Shown: piece after piece, positions 1-6,115 of the stretch | How the letters are laid out: every line of letters begins with the position of its first letter | Numbering within the stretch: position 1 is the stretch's first letter | Assembly: GCA_016650355.1 (NCBI GenBank) | Contig: JAENVX010000203.1 | Location: forward strand, 1 to 7,738 | Direction: 5' to 3' | Length of the DNA: 7,738 nucleotides | Source of the DNA: Bacteroidia bacterium | GTDB lineage: Bacteria; Bacteroidota; Bacteroidia; Cytophagales; Cyclobacteriaceae | The notes under the pieces: model-generated | The model's database searches: none | Seen by the model: only the letters and a program-made list of their open reading frames with translations | Told to the model about the DNA's origin: nothing | Program-made: the position numbers and the translations under genes

Positions 1-1
1 C

Positions 2-46
2 CAAAATAAAATGGCGGCACGTTTGGATTGGCTCATTCGTAACTAG
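2..46 (+). CDS. Possible C-terminal tail of an upstream gene (partial)
   Basis: The frame is open from the left edge to a TAG at 44-46 and reads QNKMAARLDWLIRN, which looks like an ordinary amphipathic protein C-terminus. Fourteen codons are too few to identify a family. The strong hairpin about 40 bases downstream would fit the 3' end of a transcript. A second frame (from position 3) is also open to about 143, but its arginine-rich product runs through the hairpin and is less protein-like. This is a weak call, based only on reading frame and composition. Confidence 0.27.
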   Translation, partial: QNKMAARLDWLIRN

Positions 47-83
47 ATATAGATTTGATCAAGGTGTTGTAACTTTGAGAAGG

Positions 84-113
84 CGCAGAGTTCCTGATGC
101 AGGTAACTCTGCG
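84..113. other. Strong hairpin, terminator-like without T-tract
   Basis: CGCAGAGTT (84-92) pairs perfectly with AACTCTGCG (105-113). Inside it CCTG (93-96) pairs with CAGG (100-103) around an ATG loop, leaving only T104 bulged. That gives 13 pairs in 30 bases. No run of T follows on either strand, so it does not meet the usual definition of an intrinsic terminator. It could be a transcript 3' end structure for the gene ending near 46, or a small dispersed palindrome. Confidence 0.55.
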
Positions 114-200
114 AGGAATTGTGAAAACTCCCTTGCGTGACTCGACTATGGACTATTGTGACATCCTTTATAAACTGAAAATGGGCTATTTGAAAAATAA

Positions 201-659
201 ATGAAATACAATTTTACACTAAGAACCTTTCTGTTTTGGCAGAGGTGGTTATTCTACTCAAGTTTACTCTTTGCATTGGCAGGAATTATTTTTGCCTTCT
301 TTGGGAAAAACATTTTATTTCTTCCATATGATAAAATGTTAGCACAAGTATTTTGGAATACAAATCAATTCCCACAACAAGCCGAACCTTTTCGGGCTTT
401 CATTTACGCACCCTTGGGAGGAACTATCACTTGTGCTTACATATTACTCGCATTTATTGCCTATTATCCATTTAAACAAAAGCAACCTTGGGCGCGAAAT
501 GCTATTATTACTGCTTTCGGTTTTTGGGTTATTATCGATAGTGCTGTATGCATCTATTTCGGTGTTTATGCACAAGTATATTTTATAAATGTCTTTTCAA
601 TAACTGTAAAAGCGCTTCCAATTATTTTTACTTGGAAATCTTTCGAACGACAAGCATGA
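201..659 (+). CDS. Small four-helix integral membrane protein, function unknown
   Basis: This 152-residue protein is mostly hydrophobic. I place membrane helices at about residues 16-35, 67-89, 100-123 and 127-145. A short basic loop between helices 2 and 3 (KQKQPWAR) and a basic tail (KSFERQA) suggest, by the positive-inside rule, that both ends and that loop are cytoplasmic. There is no signal peptide and no catalytic motif I can recognise. The start ATG at 201 follows an A-rich leader (GAAAAATAA), common in Bacteroidota, and has no Shine-Dalgarno. It stands alone: 349 bases separate it from the next gene. An imperfect GACAAG...CTTGTC pairing (649-672) straddles its stop codon. I do not recognise the family. 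It is probably a real gene because the frame codes for regular helices throughout. Confidence 0.8.
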   Translation: MKYNFTLRTFLFWQRWLFYSSLLFALAGIIFAFFGKNILFLPYDKMLAQVFWNTNQFPQQAEPFRAFIYAPLGGTITCAYILLAFIAYYPFKQKQPWARNAIITAFGFWVIIDSAVCIYFGVYAQVYFINVFSITVKALPIIFTWKSFERQA

Positions 660-724
660 TATTTATCTTGTCCTGACCAGGGTGTTACGACCGAAGGACT
701 GAATATTTTAAAGAAACAATTTTA

Positions 725-796
725 ATTTTATAAAAAAACGATGTTGATGTTGGTCTGATGTTGTTAGTGTTGGTCGCTGACCAACATTTATAAAAT
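725..796. repeat. Nested inverted repeat with GATGTTG direct repeats
   Basis: ATTTTATAAA (725-734) is the exact reverse complement of TTTATAAAAT (787-796). Inside it, ATGTTGGTC (747-755) is the exact complement of GACCAACAT (779-787). A second arm, TGTTGGTC (768-775), can pair with the same GACCAACA around a 3-base GCT loop, so two alternative stems compete for one partner. The left arm also carries GATGTTG at 740-746, 746-752 and 757-763. It lies in the 349-base gene-free interval 660-1008. Its function is unknown; it could be a palindromic repeat unit, a protein-binding site or a transcript 3' structure for the 201-659 gene. Confidence 0.6.
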
Positions 797-888
797 ATGG
801 TTCAATAATAAATTTCAGTAAAAGTTCTATGAGAATAGGGTTGATGAGTTGATTTTTTAAAGAATATACGGAGATTTAAAGTGGGGGA

Positions 889-909
889 AATAACTCGCTT
901 TGAGTTATT
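889..909. other. Perfect 8-bp hairpin in intergenic region
   Basis: AATAACTC (889-896) and GAGTTATT (902-909) pair perfectly around GCTTT. It sits 30 bases before the putative -7 box at 939-946, so it may be an operator-like palindrome or a chance AT-rich hairpin. No T-tract follows. Apart from this hairpin, the 725-796 inverted repeat and the putative -7 box, I see nothing recognisable in the 660-1008 interval. Confidence 0.4.
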
Positions 910-938
910 CTGGACATTAATGCTTACAACTAAATTTA

Positions 939-946
939 TACCTTTG
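939..946 (+). promoter_or_regulatory. Putative Bacteroidota -7 box (TACCTTTG)
   Basis: TACCTTTG matches the TAnnTTTG -7 element of Bacteroidota primary-sigma promoters exactly. It lies about 60 bases before the ATG at 1009, which fits a normal leader. I do not see a good TTG -33 box at the expected distance, so the call rests on one element. If used, transcription would start at about 952-955 and serve the DUF2071 gene and perhaps the gene after it. Confidence 0.4.
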
Positions 947-1008
947 AATGACACAATTAAAAAAACAGTTTGTTGCGCTGAACATTGAATGCACCGACAG
1001 AATAACTA

Positions 1009-1719
1009 ATGACTAAGACCTTTTTACAAGCTGAGTGGAGAAAGTTAGCGATGGCTAACTATTCGGTTGACAAGAAATTACTGGATAAATATTTACCACC
1101 AAAGACAGAGATTGATTTATGGAACGACATCTGTTACGTTAGTCTAGTCGGGTTTATGTTTAAGGACACAAAAGTTAAAGGACTTAAAATCCCATTTCAC
1201 ACAAATTTTGAAGAAGTAAATCTTAGATTCTACGTTCGTTGCAAGGACAATGGAGAATGGAAACGTGGAGTTGTTTTCGTAAAGGAAATTGTACCCAAAC
1301 CAGCACTGACCTTTGTAGCGAATACAGTTTACAAAGAGAATTATGAGACCATGTCCATGAGCCATTCTTGGACAACATCAGACGACAACTTGACCGTGGA
1401 ATACAAGTGGAAAAAAGGACGATGGAATTCACTTAAGGTTATAACTGACAAAAATGCGAGCTTAATTAAGAGCGACAGTGAAGAGGAATTTATAACAGAA
1501 CACTATTGGGGATACACTAAGATTTCAAATGAAAAGACTTCGGAGTACGGAGTTGAGCATCCAAAATGGGAAGTATACCAAACAAAGGACTATTCAATTG
1601 ACGTAGACTTCGCAAAGATTTATGGACAGGAATTTAATTTCTTGACATCTGAGAAACCTAAATCTGTATTTTTAGCAGAAGGTTCAGAAATAAAAGTTAA
1701 AGACGGGAGGCAGATTTAA
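1009..1719 (+). CDS. DUF2071 (YqjF-like) family protein
   Basis: This 236-residue cytoplasmic protein has the usual length of the DUF2071/COG3361 (YqjF) family. Family hallmarks visible from the N-terminus are FLQAEWRKLAMANYSVDKKLLDKYLP (about 5-30), the YVSLVGFMFKDTKVKGLKIPFH stretch (about 43-64) and FEEVNLRFYV (67-76). Further on come KRGVVFVKEIVPK and the aromatic HYWGYTK segment. The biochemical role of the family is not established and I do not assign one. The start at 1009 is preferred over the internal ATG at 1051 because the conserved AEWRKLAMANY segment begins before the latter. There is no Shine-Dalgarno. The putative -7 box at 939-946 could drive it. A palindromic attC-like element begins five bases after its stop, which suggests the gene may be cassette cargo. 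It is visibly more AT-rich than the right-hand genes. Confidence 0.9.
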   Translation: MTKTFLQAEWRKLAMANYSVDKKLLDKYLPPKTEIDLWNDICYVSLVGFMFKDTKVKGLKIPFHTNFEEVNLRFYVRCKDNGEWKRGVVFVKEIVPKPALTFVANTVYKENYETMSMSHSWTTSDDNLTVEYKWKKGRWNSLKVITDKNASLIKSDSEEEFITEHYWGYTKISNEKTSEYGVEHPKWEVYQTKDYSIDVDFAKIYGQEFNFLTSEKPKSVFLAEGSEIKVKDGRQI

Positions 1720-1724
1720 AAATT

Positions 1725-1900
1725 GCGCACAACAAAATGTTTATGCAATGGCGGGGTTCGGTGTCCTTATTACTTTCGTTATCTTTAAAAACATTTGTGT
1801 CTTGGAACAGGTCGCAATTGGTCGGGCTTGGCATTCGCTTCGCTCATTTACCAAGCCCTCCTATTCCCGCCACGACAATATGCACCAACGTTATGCGTCA
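1725..1900 (+). repeat. attC-like palindromic intergenic element, long form
   Basis: This structured block fills most of the gap between two genes. Outer arms: GCGCA-c-AAC (1725-1733) opposite GTT-a-TGCGT (1890-1898), 8 pairs with one mismatch including a G-T. Middle: TGGCGGG (1749-1755) pairs perfectly with CCCGCCA (1866-1872). Inner: GGGCTTGG (1824-1831) pairs perfectly with CCAAGCCC (1851-1858). The three nested stems are collinear, so the whole block can fold as one long hairpin. The CAAC...GTT ends and the position just after a stop codon are like integron attC (59-base element) sites. However, GTTATGC departs from the canonical GTTRRRY, and 176 bases is longer than typical attC. It may instead be a dispersed Bacteroidota intergenic repeat. 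Confidence 0.5.
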
Positions 1901-1927
1901 TTATTAAACGATAAAATTTAACACGAT

Positions 1928-2851
1928 ATGTTCTTTAAAATACCTCCTGTCATTCTGACAATACTCATTATTACTCTACTTGGGGTCGTATTAATCCTGA
2001 TAACCTACAAGTCCAAGAATGATCCAAAATTAACAGGATTTAGAAAAGCTATTGCTGTTCTGGGTGATGAACTGGCACACGCATTAATAATTGCAGCTGT
2101 AATAATTCTAATAGTGGATTTGCGATCTGACAGCCACATTAAACTTTCTATTAAAACCGCATTAAAAGAAAACAGTTTGTTATATGGTTTACAAGGACGA
2201 CAGGCAGAACATAAGTTAATTTCAGAAGATTTTATAGATGATGTTGTTCGATATTTTAACTATGAAGTAGTTGCTCACTTGACCCTCTCCAAAGACAGTG
2301 GATATGTTAATTACAATTGGACCAATACATACACTGTGATAAATATATCGGAAGAGAACTATGAATGGAAGTTTATACCCACCGTGTGGAGTATGAGTAA
2401 ACAGAATCCAAAAGCTGATTTTGGATTAGTATCTGTTAAAAACAGTTTAACTGGTAAAGAATTAATCGATTCTACTGAATTTGCAAAACTCAAAAAATAT
2501 TATCCTAATGAAAGAAAAACAACACTTGAAGAACCCATGTATCTTAAGTTAGAGCCTAATATAGAGTATACAGTCATTATGTCCCACAATATTCATGATA
2601 ATCTAACGGGATTTAGCACCCATCAAGTTGCTCACGTAACAGAAACTATGGAAATTCTACTTACATACGACAAAGAGGCCTTTAAGATAGATTACTTTAA
2701 CCTAGCAAAGGCTTCTAATGAAGAGTGGCAGGTACCTAAAGCAAATCCACTTGTTAAAGGAGACAATTCAGATGGGAAAGTAAAACTGAATAAAATACTA
2801 TATCCACACCAAGGAATATTAATCAACTGGGAAAAGATTGAAGATAAATAA
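1928..2851 (+). CDS. Hypothetical protein with two N-terminal membrane helices and a soluble C-terminal domain
   Basis: The 307-residue protein has two hydrophobic segments at about residues 6-27 and 45-64, joined by a basic loop (TYKSKNDPKLTGFRK). About 240 soluble residues follow. The basic loop suggests it is cytoplasmic, which would place both the short N-terminus and the large domain outside the cytoplasm, though the positively charged stretches around 85-97 leave the topology uncertain. The domain alternates short strands (for example HLTLSKDSG, YTVINISEENYEWKF, MYLKLEPNIEYTVIMSH, TETMEILLTYDKEAFKIDYF), suggesting a beta-rich fold. I see no catalytic motif, lipobox or known domain. It begins 28 bases after one palindromic element and is followed five bases after its stop by a second, so the gene and element together form a cassette-like unit of about 1 kb. 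It is AT-rich. The two-helix plus sensor-domain layout is seen in some stress or defence proteins, but nothing here supports that assignment. Confidence 0.82.
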   Translation: MFFKIPPVILTILIITLLGVVLILITYKSKNDPKLTGFRKAIAVLGDELAHALIIAAVIILIVDLRSDSHIKLSIKTALKENSLLYGLQGRQAEHKLISEDFIDDVVRYFNYEVVAHLTLSKDSGYVNYNWTNTYTVINISEENYEWKFIPTVWSMSKQNPKADFGLVSVKNSLTGKELIDSTEFAKLKKYYPNERKTTLEEPMYLKLEPNIEYTVIMSHNIHDNLTGFSTHQVAHVTETMEILLTYDKEAFKIDYFNLAKASNEEWQVPKANPLVKGDNSDGKVKLNKILYPHQGILINWEKIEDK

Positions 2852-2855
2852 ACGA

Positions 2856-2925
2856 ACGCACAACACTTGGCATAAGTCATAGCCGCTTTGAAAAAGGCGG
2901 CCACGCCCCATAACGTTGCGTGACA
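2856..2925 (+). repeat. attC-like palindromic intergenic element, short form
   Basis: The element opens with ACGCACAAC (2856-2864) and closes with GTTGCGT (2915-2921). CAAC pairs with GTTG, and ACG pairs with CGT after a 2-base bulge. The centre is a hairpin in which GCCGCTTT (2882-2889) pairs with AAGGCGGC (2894-2901), one pair being T-G, around a GAAA loop. The length (70 bases), the imperfect outer arms with an extrahelical bulge, and the position directly downstream of a stop codon in gene orientation match the form of integron attC sites. The GTTGCGT end is one base off GTTRRRY. It shares the left end CGCACAAC and the right end AACGTT..GCGT..CATTA with the 1725-1900 element. As a transcript it could also act as a terminator-like structure, but there is no T-tract. 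Confidence 0.5.
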
Positions 2926-2975
2926 TTAATAAAATGAATTGAGTGCTCGGAAGTTATCACTTAATAAAATGGAAT

Positions 2976-3680
2976 ATGAAAAAGCTTTTGACGACCACCC
3001 TCACATTTCTGATGTTTTGGGCTTGTAATTCCCCTAATAATAATTCGCAGCCAGACAATGATTGGATTGTTTTGTTTGGAGGTAGTTCTACTGACGCTCT
3101 GAGGGGATATGGTATAGAAAACTTTCCTCAGGGGATCTGGTATGTTGAAAAAGGTGTACTAATCGCTAATCCAGATACTTCTAACAGGGATTTGATTTCC
3201 AAAGATCGCTTTCGGAATTTTGAATTGGAATATGAATGGGCAGTGGATACTGCCGCAAACTCTGGTGTTTTCTTTCATATGCAGGAAGACCTGACTATGG
3301 AAGCCGGGAATGGAAATAGCCCAAACTGGCTGGATAATTTTGAACTACAGATTCTAGACGACCAACACTTTTATGATACACTGGCAATAAGATCTGCAGG
3401 GGCATTATATGATTTAATAGCACCAAAAAATAAGGAACTTAAGCCTATAGGTGAGTTTAATCAAGCACGGCTCCTACACCAGGACGGTCATGTTGAGCAT
3501 TGGCTCAATGGAAATAAAGTGGTAGAGTTTGAAATCAATAGTCCTGAGATGAAAGAATTATTGAATAAAAGTAAATTCAAGGAAAACCCTAGCTTTCATT
3601 CAGATAAAGAAGGACATATTATGTTTCAGCATCATGGACAAAGGGTATACTATAAAAACATAAGGGTAAGGAAGCTTTAA
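2976..3680 (+). CDS. DUF1080 / 3-keto-disaccharide hydrolase-like lipoprotein
   Basis: The ATG at 2976 gives 234 residues. It is preferred over an in-frame GTG at 2943 because it places MKKLLTTTLTFLMFWAC at the N-terminus, a lipoprotein signal with Cys17 as the lipidated residue. The -3 and -2 positions (F, W) are unusual for a lipobox. The rest is one PF06439 (DUF1080) domain. WIVLFGGSSTDALRGYG (30-46), WYVEKGVLIA (55-64) and RDLISKDRFRNFELEYEW (71-88) match the family. So do NSGVFFHM (95-102), LQILDD (124-129), AGALYDLIAP (141-150), HVEHWLNGNKVVEFE (172-186) and YYKNIRVRKL (225-234). Members are concanavalin A-like beta-sandwiches; characterised ones act on 3-keto-glycosides, but many are untested. 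The usual QDHG before the C-terminal strand reads QHHG here. The product is probably an envelope lipoprotein in glycan breakdown. It converges on the molybdoenzyme genes with a 96-base gap, so it is not in their operon. Confidence 0.92.
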   Translation: MKKLLTTTLTFLMFWACNSPNNNSQPDNDWIVLFGGSSTDALRGYGIENFPQGIWYVEKGVLIANPDTSNRDLISKDRFRNFELEYEWAVDTAANSGVFFHMQEDLTMEAGNGNSPNWLDNFELQILDDQHFYDTLAIRSAGALYDLIAPKNKELKPIGEFNQARLLHQDGHVEHWLNGNKVVEFEINSPEMKELLNKSKFKENPSFHSDKEGHIMFQHHGQRVYYKNIRVRKL

Positions 3681-3776
3681 AGAAGTTAATGGTACTGCTT
3701 CCAGCAATCCAATCTTAGTACCCAAACAATACTTCGTCTATTAAAAAAGGTTACAGATGAAGCCTGAATTTAAGCC

Positions 3777-6041
3777 TCACATTTGCAAAGCCGATATCTC
3801 CAGGCCATTACTAAAAGGTTGCTTGTAAAAACGCTTTCCTGTTCCTTTATACAACGCGTTGGCAAGTGCTGCAAAAGCGGGCGGAAAGGTGGGCTCTCCC
3901 ATTCCCGTAGGGTCAATGTCATTTTGCACAAAATGAACATCAATGGATTTGGGCGCTTCGCTATGACGAATCATTCGGTAGTTGTGAAAATTGGTTTGCT
4001 CCGGCACACCGTCTTTGAGTGTAAGCGCTCCATACATGGCAACACCAATGCCATCTACGATTGCGCCTTCCGCCAGGTTAGTGGCCGCATCTGGATTTAC
4101 AACAATGCCGCAGTCCATTGCGCAACACACGCGTTGAACAACAGGCTTACTCCTTTCAATTGTTAAATCCAACACTTGCGCCACATAGGTGTTGTGACAA
4201 AAATAAGCAGACACACCCCGATGAACATTTGGTTGAATATTGCTCCAATTCGATTTTTCGCGTACCAATTTTAAAACTCCGGCATACCGACTTGCATCAT
4301 AATCATTCTTTTCGCCAACAGGATTTTTCAAAGCACGCTCCAACAGTTCAAGACGAAATTCAATCGGGTCCTTCCCTGCTGCTTCGGCAACTTCATCCAG
4401 AAAGGATTGTTCTACTGCAGCCATGAAGTTCGATCGTGGTGCGCGATAAGATCCGGTAGTAAGATTTGAGTTGATCGTTGTTTCCTCCGCCAGGTAATTA
4501 TCAACCGCACCGGCAGGAAACCGGTTTTCCGCTAGCGGACTTTCTGGAATGCCAATAGCTTTTACATGGAACGCAATCAAATTATTATCTGTATCTAACG
4601 CAGCACGGTACTTTGCGCTGTACATGGGGCGATAGATTCCGGAGGTCATATCATCTTCGCGTGTATAAATAAGTTTAACGGGTGCATTCATCTTTTGAGA
4701 AATGAGTGCAGCTTCCAACAGCCAATGCGCGTATGATCTTCTTCCAAATCCCCCACCCAAACGTGTCATCTGAATTTCAATTTTCTCTACTGGCATACCA
4801 AGTCTTGCAGACAAGGTTTGCTCTGTAAGTTCTGGTTTCTGTAATGGACCTGCCAGCTCAGCTTTATCGGCTGTAACATGCGCAAAGAAATTCATCGGCT
4901 CCATGCAATTGTGCGCAAGAAATGGAGCGGTGTATGTGCGTTCAATAATTTTCGCTGCACTCTTGAATGCTTTGTCTGGGTTGCCATCCTTACGGGCTAC
5001 CGTCAAAGGCTTGGTCATTAATTCATCTATGGCAGCCTGATGAGTTGTGGTACTCTCCAGCCCAGAAGGAACATCCACTTTCTGTGAAGGACCTCCATTC
5101 CCTTTCTTCATGATGGAATGATCAACGAACGGCTCCCATACAACTACTAATTCTTTCTTAGCATTCATCACCTCCCACGTAGTGCTACCCACAATCGCTA
5201 CAACCTCTGGGAATGTACATGTATCAAAGAACTGTCTTTCGTAATCGTCCTTCATGGATTTAACAGCGAAAACATCCTTGATACCCGGCATTGTTCTTAC
5301 CGATGAGTCGTCAATCGATTTTAGTTTCATGCCAAAAGCAGGAGGGTGTACGATCATCGCAATGAGCATGCCTTCACGTTTTGTATCCATGCCAAAGAGC
5401 GGCTTTCCTGTTATAATTTTTTTTGCGTCTACATTTTTTTGGGAGGTACCTATAAGGTTAAAATCTTTTACCTCTTTTAGATTCACCTCCTTGGGCACTT
5501 CAATTTTTGCAGCCGCTGAAGCCATCTCACCGTATCCAGCCGACTTCCCACTTTGTTTGTGATGAAGTGTTCCAGCTTCGGTGGTGATTTCGTCTACCGG
5601 AACTTGCCAGGCCTGTGCTGCCGCTTCGCAAAGCATCTGCCGTGCAGTGGCGCCCGCCATTCGCAAACTCTTCCACCCTTGTCGTATCGCCTGACTGCCA
5701 CCAATAAACTGACGTGTAAAATATTTTGTGTTTAGATCAGCTTGCTCGATGATTACAGTTGCCCAATCCACATCAAGTTCTTCCGCAACAATCATCGGCA
5801 TGGACGTTTTTACATTCTGCCCGCCTTCGGGGTTGGGCGACATGATGGTAACAATTCCATTGTCCCCTATTTTTATATAGCCATTTATTTCAAACCACTC
5901 CTTCGGTAATGCCAGCACTTCTTCTTCTGATTTCCCTACGCAAGAAATCAAACTATTAAATCCCAGCATCAAACCGCCACCAGCAAGGGCCGACACTTTT
6001 AAAAAAGATCTTCTTCCAATAGATGTCTTAATAATCGTCAT
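3777..6041 (-). CDS. Xanthine dehydrogenase family molybdopterin-binding subunit, IorB-like, Tat-exported
   Basis: The complete 754-residue protein has the size of IorB-type large subunits. These bind the molybdenum-cytosine dinucleotide cofactor and hydroxylate aldehydes or N-heterocycles with a 2Fe-2S partner. The N-terminus carries a twin-arginine signal (GRRSFLKVSA, 9-18), a hydrophobic stretch (19-31) and then LISC with Cys34, a good lipobox, so the product may be a Tat-exported lipoprotein. Visible blocks are an N-terminal molybdopterin-binding half (about 50-200, with AEELDVDW and GSQAIRQGWKSLRMAGATAR), a hammerhead domain (about 205-305, from ITGKPLFGMD), and the cofactor domains: AHNCMEP (376-382), GGGFGRR (429-435), YRAPRSNF (532-539) and GMGEP (713-717). 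By family analogy Glu716 is the catalytic base. It is the second gene of a tandem pair, 74 bases after its paralogue. The substrate cannot be told from sequence. No 2Fe-2S subunit lies in the window. Confidence 0.95.
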   Translation of the reverse strand: MTIIKTSIGRRSFLKVSALAGGGLMLGFNSLISCVGKSEEEVLALPKEWFEINGYIKIGDNGIVTIMSPNPEGGQNVKTSMPMIVAEELDVDWATVIIEQADLNTKYFTRQFIGGSQAIRQGWKSLRMAGATARQMLCEAAAQAWQVPVDEITTEAGTLHHKQSGKSAGYGEMASAAAKIEVPKEVNLKEVKDFNLIGTSQKNVDAKKIITGKPLFGMDTKREGMLIAMIVHPPAFGMKLKSIDDSSVRTMPGIKDVFAVKSMKDDYERQFFDTCTFPEVVAIVGSTTWEVMNAKKELVVVWEPFVDHSIMKKGNGGPSQKVDVPSGLESTTTHQAAIDELMTKPLTVARKDGNPDKAFKSAAKIIERTYTAPFLAHNCMEPMNFFAHVTADKAELAGPLQKPELTEQTLSARLGMPVEKIEIQMTRLGGGFGRRSYAHWLLEAALISQKMNAPVKLIYTREDDMTSGIYRPMYSAKYRAALDTDNNLIAFHVKAIGIPESPLAENRFPAGAVDNYLAEETTINSNLTTGSYRAPRSNFMAAVEQSFLDEVAEAAGKDPIEFRLELLERALKNPVGEKNDYDASRYAGVLKLVREKSNWSNIQPNVHRGVSAYFCHNTYVAQVLDLTIERSKPVVQRVCCAMDCGIVVNPDAATNLAEGAIVDGIGVAMYGALTLKDGVPEQTNFHNYRMIRHSEAPKSIDVHFVQNDIDPTGMGEPTFPPAFAALANALYKGTGKRFYKQPFSNGLEISALQM

Positions 6042-6061
6042 GCCTTTTTAGTTGATCGTAT

Positions 6062-6085
6062 AAGCTGCAGCTTTTTTTGCAGCTT
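6062..6085. repeat. Inverted/direct repeat between the tandem molybdoenzyme genes
   Basis: AAGCTGC (6062-6068) pairs perfectly with GCAGCTT (6079-6085) around AGCTTTTTTT. On the - strand the same bases also read as AAAGCTGCA twice, separated by a run of A. It lies in the 74-base gap between the two paralogous genes. Read along the - strand transcript, the loop is A-rich and no T-tract follows, so full termination is unlikely. It could trim the transcript or lower expression of the downstream gene. No -7 box is visible in the gap, which favours cotranscription. Confidence 0.4.
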
Positions 6086-6115
6086 TATAACCTCGCTTCT
6101 ATAACTAGGTATGTC

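Noticed and set aside
3..143. Open frame from the left edge to about 143
   Set aside because: It runs straight through the 84-113 hairpin and gives an arginine-rich, low-quality peptide. The competing frame ending at 46 is more protein-like.
649..672. GACAAG...CTTGTC hairpin over the stop of the 201-659 gene as its terminator
   Set aside because: Six pairs around a 12-base loop, overlapping the coding end, with no T-tract.
948..1016. A 22-codon frame starting with ATG at 948 whose stop overlaps the start of the DUF2071 gene, like a translational-coupling leader peptide
   Set aside because: It starts two bases after the putative -7 box, so its start codon would lie outside the transcript. 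It has no ribosome-binding signal and its sequence is unremarkable.
2943..2975. GTG at 2943 as start of the DUF1080 lipoprotein
   Set aside because: It would add 11 residues ahead of a well-formed lipoprotein signal beginning at the ATG at 2976.
3681..3776. GGTACT (3691-3696) and AGTACC (3717-3722) as a bidirectional terminator between the convergent genes
   Set aside because: Only six pairs with a 20-base loop and no T-tract on either side; too weak to call.
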